This document shows, piece after piece, positions 47,901 to 57,900 of a stretch of DNA of 64,000 bases. The translations under genes and the position numbers were made by a program. Position 1 is the first letter of the stretch, and the number at the start of each line of letters is the position of its first letter. Source of the DNA: Dendrophyllia cribrosa. Taxonomy: Eukaryota; Cnidaria; Anthozoa; Scleractinia; Dendrophylliidae. Where the stretch lies: assembly GCA_024195265.1 (NCBI GenBank), contig JAJLRJ010000002.1, positions 51,439,043 to 51,503,042 of the forward strand, in the 5' to 3' direction. The notes below the pieces were generated by a model. That model was given only the letters and a program-made list of their open reading frames with translations, was not told where the DNA came from and did no database searches.

Positions 47901-50900
47901 TTTCTTTTTGTTTCAACTGGCTTGGAAATTAAGTTTGGAAAAATTTTACATTCTCTCGGCAGGGTAAATTGTTGATTTTAAACTCTGCTTTCTTGAAATC
48001 CTGTCAAGAATCTAAAATAATGTTAACAGCTTTTTTTGGATTGACATCCACTAAAACTCGGCTTTATCCAACTGTGTTGAAGGTGGTGGGTCATGTGTTA
48101 TTGGCAACCGCTGTAAAAGAAATTTAATTGTAAACATTTAAAAAAAAAAATCCCCCACTCTGGTGGCCACCCCTCTCTCTTCTTCCACCTTTTTTTGTGG
48201 TAGGAGGAGAGGGGCATTGCCACTGGAGGTAGCCTGCTCCTCCACAGTTGAAGCAAGTTTCTGCAAAAGAAAATTAATTGATCAGAAAATTAGGATTGTG
48301 GAAATGCAGTAATAAAACAACAGGATTACAGAACATAAAACAAATTAAATTCCTGATGATCCCTACTGCATATACACAAATGGCTGGTATTGTGTAATTA
48401 GAATATAGCTGAAGAATATGCACCATTTGATTGGAGTGTTAATTATTTGATTTTCAATAGATGCACGGCTGGAAATTATAGAGCACGCACATAGCTCACC
48501 ACTCCTTACATGGCAATATTTTGCTTTTTTAAGTTTCATTTCTAAACTAATTATCAGAATAATGGTGTTCTCATGTCACGTCAAGTAAAACTGCTAGTGG
48601 ACACACCAGCAGAGCATGACTGCATTCATAAATTTCTCTTTGAAAACATGGAACAGTGTTCAGACTACAGTAGTATTATTGGTAATTCTAAACACCATGC
48701 AATATTGTCCTATACTTCAAAGGTTTGTATTAGCAAATCTCTTGTGTGCATCCAAATCTTATGTGCATCCAACTGAATGAAACCAAGAGATTATAATTGG
48801 AACATTGTACATTTCAACTCTAATAAACCAAATCTTCCTTTTGCCATTTCACTACTCTTTAAGGTGTTCCCAATTTTTTTGGGGAAAACCTTAGTAATTA
48901 TAAACTGTTTCATAAAAGGACCTACATAATATTTAAAGCAAAACATAACTTACTCAGAACAACTACATCTAAAACCTAACAATACCAAATAAATTTACAC
49001 AGTGAAATATTTTAATGCACAATTTAACTTACCAGCTGGTGCTGCAGCGGCTGCTGCTGGAGCATCTGGTGGTGCTGCATCAACCAAAGAATGAACGTTA
49101 CATCAATACCAAATCAATTTAAGGTAATCATCAGGTATTTCAATGCACTGATATGATTAACTTACCCTCTGGACCATCCACATCTGCAATTAAAACTAGA
49201 AATAAGTACATGTCTCGCAGAACCTCGCGAAGCTCGGAGGAGGTGCACCGCGGGTCGAAACTTTGGTGGCGTCTCGATTAGCGTATGAAGCTTTTCGCCA
49301 TTCTACTTCGTCTTCTTTGAAACCAAAAACTTTGGTACCGTTTCGCATACCGTTTACCGTCCGCCATCTTTGTTTACAATGCTCCTTTACAGGCTTACAT
49401 GAAGTAGTAGACAGATTTAGCAAAGACAACGCGACGTGAAATGAGGACGCGACACCGCGCGGAATAGTCTGGACCCGACTTCCGGTCCTTACGTTCACGT
49501 TCTCGGGTCAAGGTCGCGTCGCGTTCACGACGGCATTTGGGTTGTTTTCACGTCGCCATCACGACGCGGGTGATTTACTGCCAAGAAAAGGCTTTTTACG
49601 AGTTGAAAAGGTAGGAAAAGGTAGGAAAATTTATTTGGCTACCTAAAATTATCATTTTAGTTAAATATTTCATTTGTCCTCCAAGCCTATAACTTTTAAA
49701 AGCCGACAAAAACTTGTTGATACTGATTCGGTTTTGTGTTTGTTTCCTTGAGTATTCATGTCAAGTATTTTTTTTTTCGACTTTTTGTGGAAGAATGGTG
49801 CTGTTTTGCTTGATAAGTTTTTTATTCTGGAGAGATAATAAAGGCATGAATTTATTCTGCATTTTTAGCGGTTACGGTTTTATAAAATATGATAGAAAAT
49901 CGCGGTGGATTAAATTACGGGGTTGTTCATTTTAGCCCAATTACAACAAAACAACAAATTCAACAACAACACGCTATAATTAAACTACTAACATAAGCTT
50001 AAGCCAAAGCTTAAAACGTTTTTTATATGTAGATTTAATAAGTTCACTGTTACATTTATCTTGCTTTTAAAAAGCGACAGGAAAAAAAGTAAGCATATTT
50101 TAGAACTTTTAGTGCGCGAAGTGATGAGCTATATTTTATCGCTCACTTTTTCCCATTTTTTGTGTACGTTAATAGTTTATGTGTACTGCTGTAGAAGTGA
50201 AACCTCCTACCAGCCTTGATATTTACACCATTTTAGGTCATAGAGCCTTGTACGTAGTTGTGATTTGTAGCCCATTCTTTCGTTTGATTTATGCTTAATT
50301 TGATCGGGTCGCAAGTATAAATACTCGGTAACAAAGTTTTACCGCCCTTCGGGTATGAATTTTTTGTTTTGTTTTTATAAACCTCGACTTTTTAGGCAAG
50401 GTGGAAAAACAAACAGTGAAAAGTCACATTTTGTGTGCTTTTCATACGACATCGAAAACAAACTTGAAAGAAATCGACAATATTCCTCGCGCTTATAAAG
50501 CCGTTCATGGTATAAATATGTTGAAAAAAAATATATTGTCAAAATTAAAATTAGGATCGTCACTTTTCAGTGACAAACGACAAATGTGGCCCGGTTCAGA
50601 CGCCGAACTTTTCATGAGCCGAACCTAATACTTTGAATTAAGTACATGAAAAGTTCGGCGTCTGAATCAGTTAAGAACGGCTATTTGAATTTGGAACGGC
50701 TCAGCCGTTCTTTCCGCCTGGCTCAGCCGGGAATTTCGGCTTTGGAACGGCTTTGATTCAGACGCCGAACTTTTCATGAGCCGAACCTAATGCATAAATT
50801 ATTATAACGACTGGTGCGTGTTCTGGCATCTTTGCCTGAAAATCGCTGACCTTTCGATTTGTTTCTCTTCAAACTGAATTAAGTTCGGCTAATTAAGTTC

Positions 50901-53900
50901 GGCGTCTGAATCAACAGGCGTACTTTTGTTAATTTGGGTCGGTCCAAATTCGAATTAAGTTCGGCTCATGAAAAGTTCGGCGTCTGAACCGGGCCTGTGT
51001 TTACCCAAAGTGTTTATCTGAAGCTTACTTTATAAAGTGTTACCATGATCAAAAATCGTGGAAAACTCATTTTTTGTTTTCGTTATCTGAAAAAGGTGTA
51101 ATAAATTATTGACATTTGGTATTTTCATTCTACTCTAGATCAGTGATGGTGCGGACCGTGGCGGGGAAGGAGTGTTCATCAGTAAACCCGGAGGCGGGGA
51201 AAGGGGCATTGCATGGCTGGGTGTGGCAAGCAAATTGAACAGTTCGCCACAGTTCTGTGTCAATGCCCGAGCTGTAAAAAGATCAGTTTAATAAAAATTC
51301 ATGTCCCAGTTTTCAAGTCGGTGTCGATGTGAACAAATGAGATATCCTGTGGGATTTGCAAATTATCAAAAAGCAACTGCAGATCGACATTCAGCATCTT
51401 CCCAATTGTCGATGTCAAAGCGCCCAAACTTAGAATAGGAAAGGACTGACTAACCAAACGGACAACGTTCTACAACGGCTCATTTCAAAGTCTGAGGACT
51501 GTTGTCTTTCGTGCGAAATTAATAACATATTTTTTTTTATATTTTCCTTTTCCATTTATCTATCAACAGACTAAAAATACACGTAATGGAGACAGTGGAT
51601 TGTTCGGGAAACAAATCGAATTCGAAAACATAATCGACGTCGCTGTCCGCCTTGTTTTCAGCTTGCTAAATCCCTTTTACCCGCAACGCGACGGCGTTGT
51701 CGACCCAGTCTTAATCTGTCACTCCTTGTGCGCGCGCCGTCCTCATCTCACGTCACGTTGTCTTTGCTAAATCTGTCTAGTACCACAGGCGTTCCCATCA
51801 TCCTCTTTCGTTTGTCTGACGTCATTCAAGCTTTGTTGCACTGTTGCCAGGCAACTGCACGACACCTTGCTGGAATTCGCGAGGCACGACAAATTTATTA
51901 TTAAACCTCGCTTCGCACGGAAATTTCGGTCAGCCTCTGCACAATATGTTATCATTCATCCGAGAAATAGAATCAGTCTTATTTCGATTTTAGGGATCAA
52001 TTACCAGTTCAATGGGGTCGGCAAAAGGTGATTTTTGCGCACTGTGATTCCCAGGGGTGTGGATAAAATTTATCGATACACTTGACTACAAAAACATGCA
52101 ATTTTCCTGCAATCTTTATTTAGTATGCTGGCAAAGGTACCCCAAGCTCAAGTGATGTTTACACGTTGTATTAATTTGAACGTCGTGGTAACTGTTGTGT
52201 AATAGCGAAATTCTAAGGATTTCTATGGGGAAAATTCGCTTCGAATTTGAGCGTAAAATTACGAACGAATTTGAGCGTAAAATTACGAACGATATTTCAA
52301 TAAAAATGGCTCACCTGAACTTCTTTGTGTGTTTACTGGTGTATTGAGCGTTTTTTTGGGTCGATTCAAAGCAATTCCAGCGAGTTACACCAATTTCTTT
52401 CGGTCATACAATTTTCACAGACGTTAACGAACCGAAATTTTCAGCGGCAGAGCCGTAATCTGACTTACGGCTCTCGCCATTGTATAGTACACGGTTTATA
52501 TTTTACCCAGAGACCTTCCTTCCTATGTATTAGGCTCATGGAAAACTCATTTATTAGCGCCGTCTGTCACGTATACAGAACAGCCGTGATTGGTATTTTG
52601 CAATTAACAACTATCCGTTTTCATGCCTCAGCTGTATAGCAGGCTGGCTGTATAGTATCGTTTATCTTTTACACAGAGGCCTTCCTTCCCTTTCACATAA
52701 AAATTCTAGTGGTACTCATCAAGGAACATGGAACAATAATTTTATAAAAAGGTTTTTGGAAATGTTGGGAAACTTAACAAATCTTCCTCTCGTTATTCTC
52801 TGTCTGTAAAACTCGATTCATAGCCGGATCGTGGACCAGCTTGTCCGCAAAGAGAAACGGGCTTAGATGAACTGTGCCTATTAGTATAGCTGCTGTATAC
52901 TGGTCACTGGATCGCAGCGCGAAATGCATATGATTAGTAACTGGAAATTATGGAAACTTGTAGCGTGCGCACTATAATGCAGTTATAGCTAAAAAAAGGC
53001 ATTCTAGAATATGAGAATTTAGGGAGCTCCGCTGTTAGGCTCAGCCTAATAAACTCACAGACACAGGAGTTTTTCGACTATTATTTAGCAGTTACGTTTA
53101 AGATTGCGTGCCCTCCTTTTAAAGGGGTAGTATCACGAGGTCGAAACTTGAAAACGTCGGCCCACGTTTGCAAGTTTGATTCCACAAATTCGAAAAGGCC
53201 GTCGAGAAGTGGAGGTATTTGTTGAATCAAAAAATCCGTTTTGATAGCCGGAAGAAAGAAAAAAATCACTTTTAACAGTGATATGTTCAAAATTCCGGCG
53301 CAAGAATAATGAACAGTGCCGCGCGTGGAACCTCGTGATACTGCCCCTTTAATAATCATTTTACTGTTTTATCATCTATAGGTGTTCAGAGTGTCGTCAA
53401 AAGAAGGCATGTCCTAGAGGGACAAAAGTTGGATGTAAAGCCACATTATCCCTTCCTGGAGAGTTCAGCAACAAACCAAACGGAGATTGCATTTGATGCA
53501 GACGTCTATAATTATATCAAGATGAACCACCAACATGAACTACAGGCTGTACTTGACGAACTAAGAGTATTAGTTAATTTTTCAGAAGATTCCCAAAGTT
53601 CGACTATCACAATTTTTCCTTCAGAAAAGAAGAAATATTCTTTTCAGTTATGGCAAGAAAGGGTAGGTGGTTTGGAAACCTTCTTAAGAAGTTTTAAGAA
53701 AACTGAAATCCACATTGGAGCTGAACTGTTCGATGAAATAACACGACGCTGGCGGAAGGAAAAAGAGCTAAAGTCAACCCAAGAATCATGCAATTTTTTG
53801 GTGTCCTTCAATGCGCATGGCCAATGTGCCCAGATTATAGGCGGAGAGGATAACGTAAATGAAGAGGAGCTCAGACTTCGAGAGCTAATCGATGCTTCCC

Positions 53901-54899
53901 AGAAGGATACAGAGCTTATGAAGTCAACAGTAGAGATAGACATGACAGACATCCCAAAGCCGCGACTGGCCTTGTTGAAGATGTCTGGTATTGGCGAGAA
54001 ACTTCAAAATGAGCACCGACATCTAACGATTGCCTTTGATCTGCAAGGCAACAGACTTCTTTTAAAGGGACCCAGTAGCGTCCTTCAGGAAGTCAAACTT
54101 GAAATATACAAGTTCAGTTCAAAGGTGATAGAACGGACGCTTGAACTTTCCACGAACGTGACAGCTGTTTTAAATAAATTCGCAGTTTCGGAGTTCTTAC
54201 AAAATCTACTGAAGAAAAAGGAAATTCAGGCACTGCTCGTTTACGATCAAGACAAAACGAAAGAGGTTAAAGTAGTCGGTGATGGCCCTACAAGTGTAGC
54301 AGATGCAGAAAAGGTGATACGGAGTTCAATTAAGAAACGCAGTCTCCACTTAACACATGAAAACATGCTTATGCTTGAAGGTCGCCAATGGAAAGATTTC
54401 CAGTCAATACTCGTCTCCACGTACAAGATTGGAATTTTTGTCGAGTGCTTATCCAGTACCCTTTGGGTAAGTGGAATCGCAGAAGACGTAAATAAATGCT
54501 TTGATCGTGTTAAACAATTTCTTGATGTGAATACCATTTTATATGACGCCGTTCCAATGGATCAATGGACCACACACTTCATCGTCGAAAAATGGGGATC
54601 AAAACTTGATAGAATCAAGAAAGACCTTGCTGCTTTCTGTATTGATTTTAGGGTCGCCTCTGGCTTTGAGGGAATAGAAGTTTCTGGAACTATGGAGGGC
54701 CTAGAAAAATGCCTCCCAAGGCTCAGAGAACTTTTAAATGCCGTCCAGAAACCCGCACTCTCTGATTTCATGCAGACTCTCGTAAAGGAAAACAAAGGTA
54801 AAGGATTGACAGTTTTTGATGCTGACCCAGGTAATCTGTTAATTATAATTTTAAACAATGAAATAGACATGTTCACATAAGTTCTTTCAGCATTGCACC

Positions 54900-54963
<64 letters not shown>

Positions 54964-57900
54964 AGTGACACAGGCTTTGAATAACTATTACACAATTGCA
55001 ATCCCGGGCAATAAGAAAGCTATTGGTTTTGAAATCCAAAAGTGATGTTTAGGATTTTCTTGCATATTAGTCGGTAAAGAGGTTGAATGTACTCTTTTAT
55101 TGTAAGAAACCCCACTTTATAAACCGAAGTATAGTGTATAAAGTGAATGTATCGTTCGAATTGTGGAGCTCGTGTGTAACGTTTAAAAATTCTTTTTTTA
55201 ATAATAGTTTGACAAAGCTGTGACCTTCCTAACGGTAGATAAAACGTTCCAATGGATGTAATGGTATTTAAGATGCCCATATATTTCTGTTACCAGTGCC
55301 ACAAACCACAACAGTCTCGTCACCATCTCAAGAACGTGAAGACGGTGGATCCTCGCTTCATGGCGAGGACAAAAAACAGAAAGATGTGAATCCAAACAGG
55401 CCAGCAACGACAGCTGTAAATGAAACAGTTCACCCGCCTGAAAGAAGCAAGGATGAAACACACGCTGATCGCAAGGCCTCTTCTACATCCCTTGAAATTC
55501 AGAACTTTGAGATTGAGCCGAAGATGGTTAAAATTTTTGTCAAAGTTTGCGACAAAGAACTCGAAGAGATTGAAACCAACTTCCATGTTAAAATACCCAG
55601 AACGGCTAAAGGGAATAAGTTATGTCTGAAACCAAAAGATCAATGCAGTGCTCATGATTACGATGAGGCTTGCAACGAAGTTATCAGTCTTTACCAAAAA
55701 ATGTACCAGCTGATAAAAATGGAGCGCTTTTCCCTCAAAAAAGAGACAAAAATTGATACTGCGTGTAGGGTAATTGGTAACATCAACAAAACATTTCCAA
55801 TATCGGTAAAATGGTGTATATATCAAAGTAAGTGGGAGCTGTATGGAGAAGCAAGGCACATCAAGGAGGCTCTAAAATACCTCGAGGAGGAAGGAGTGGG
55901 AATAAACAGGGAAAATGAAAACGCCGTGGACAAGAAAGGAAGACGCAAACAAGAGGCTATGAATGTGGATCCCACTAAGAAAGATCTTTGCGCTGAAATT
56001 ATGTTCGATGCTGTGGACGAGTTTGTAAGACAAGGTGACGCGGAAAAGAAAAAGATCACTGACATCAGATCTGTAAATATAGATGATCCCTTGGTACAGG
56101 TTTTCAGGAAAGAGTTTAGCAATAGATATGGCGATGACCGGGGTAGATTATGCAGAGAGAAGGCTCCAGGAAGAGGCGTCAGAAAATTTTCTGCAACAGG
56201 TGTCGAAGGTGGTGGTAACACGGTGCCGACTTCAAGAACAATTCGCGACAGAGGCCTAAGAAGGAGCAAGCCTCAAACAACAAAAGCAAAGGAGGGATAT
56301 TCTCTTCTTTCGAAAGGAGGAGATGGAGTCACGACAGACAAAAAGGAGGAAGGCAAGCAAGTCCAATATATATTTTTTGTTTCTTTTCTTTTTTTCTCCG
56401 ATTTAAACATTGTGAAAGTGATGTATGCAATTTTGGTTTTTAAAGTTGTTCTTAGTGTCCAAAAAAAATTTCCTTTTGTTCTTACATATAATCGGGAAAA
56501 TGCGGAGTTTTGCTAGAGTTCTAAAATATGATATAATTAAACATTTAGTTGCCTTTGGTAGCGTTTTATATGTTTTTTTTTCACTGACTGAAAAGGTGAA
56601 AAACACGTATTTTTGCTTAAAAATGACTTGACCTCATGCTACTTACAACGTCATATCTCGTTACCATAGCAACTGATTGTCGCCAAACTTTACCAAAATA
56701 TGCCTTAAGAACAAATGAACAGTTACTTTAGAAGGCATGTGTTAATTGTAAATGGTGTTGAAAAAATCTGAGAAAATCTTAAAAGGGGGTTGGCATTCGA
56801 GTTCCACGTTCAAGGGTTAAAACTGTCAAATTTGTCTACCACGGGATATAATTTTCTTAACCGCAACTGTATTTATAGATCTCAGTTATCGAGTTTTTCC
56901 CGCTGAAATGATTTATGAGACAAAATTTCAGTCGCTTATATCTCGCACAAATCAAGTTGCCTCGAACTAAAACTTCGCAAGCAACGTAATTCGTGGCAAG
57001 CTTCAAGCTGCATGGTAAAATCTCGCAGGATTCTGAGATGGTCATGTTAGCCTCCACAAGCTTCCAGCTCCTGAGGCATTTCCAATGTTTTACAAGGCTC
57101 ACTACTATAAATTCTTGAAAATAAAGAGTTAGTACAATCATGTCGTGTAAAAAATCCCCCATGAAATTTTTCACAGCCTTTTATTTAATATTCAGTGGTG
57201 TTCTTTTTTATAGAGACTTGTCCTATTTGTCTTGATTATATATCAAGTCCACGAAGTTTAAAGTGCAAGCACGTGTTCTGTTCAGGATGCCTACAAACTG
57301 CATTAGATGTGTGTAACAAGTGCCCAGTGTGTCAAGAGCCTCAAGGTGTCCTTAAAGGAAACCAGCCTCGAGGAGAGATGAGGTCTCATACTGAGCGTTA
57401 CAGTGTTCCAGGATACGAAGGTAAAACTGCTTGTGTTACAAACAACATGTATGTATGTGTTAAAAACAGCATGCATTTGTCAGTATGCAGCTTGTTTAGT
57501 CGTCTCGTAGGGTGAAGATTTTTTAAAGTTAATTTTCACCACCAACGTTCAGTTATCGTATGCAGCTCACTCTCGTACCCTAAAGTCGGGTTCCGTTTGC
57601 TCTCCACTGATCTTAACAACCAATCACAACAAACTGAAATAACGTACTTTTAGCCCATAACCACAGAATCGAACAGCATGCAACCGGTTCCATATGTAGG
57701 ATACCACTCGTTAAAGCCAAGACACAATCGGTTTTGGCCCTGATTTTTCTGCACGTTGGAGCATTTCGACCATTTCTTTGTCCCTACGCCCAAGAAGTGA
57801 TATCGCAAAATTGCGAAAATATTCTCCATCGCAGTTTAGTTCGAACCAATTTTATTATTACTAATTTCACTTAACTGACTATGCTGGACTCCTATACAAA

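Larger units (their letters stand above)
40901..53034. mobile_element. 12.1-kb insertion in gene B intron 6 with short inverted ends
   Basis: Relative to gene A (about 2,575) the intron gains 12.1 kb bounded by AGCGGAGC (40,901) and GCTCCGCT (53,027-53,034), with TTAG-like flanks. It contains candidate exons on both strands: a basic coiled-coil ORF at 41,471, duplicated ORFs at 43.2-43.5 kb, and a CCHC-knuckle gene on the minus strand at 48.1-49.2 kb. Several smaller MITEs are also inside. No transposase was recognised. It could be a large DNA transposon, or a genomic segment inserted with nested repeats. Confidence 0.55.

Noticed and set aside
53081..53359. ORF on the minus strand, also readable at 33,279-33,476 and 40,260-40,457
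   Set aside because: It lies in the 225-bp TTAA MITE and is shared by all three copies. It is a by-product of the repeat, with no start or splice logic.
53644..54876. Minus-strand ORFs across the KH block
   Set aside because: Antisense shadows of gene B exon 7.
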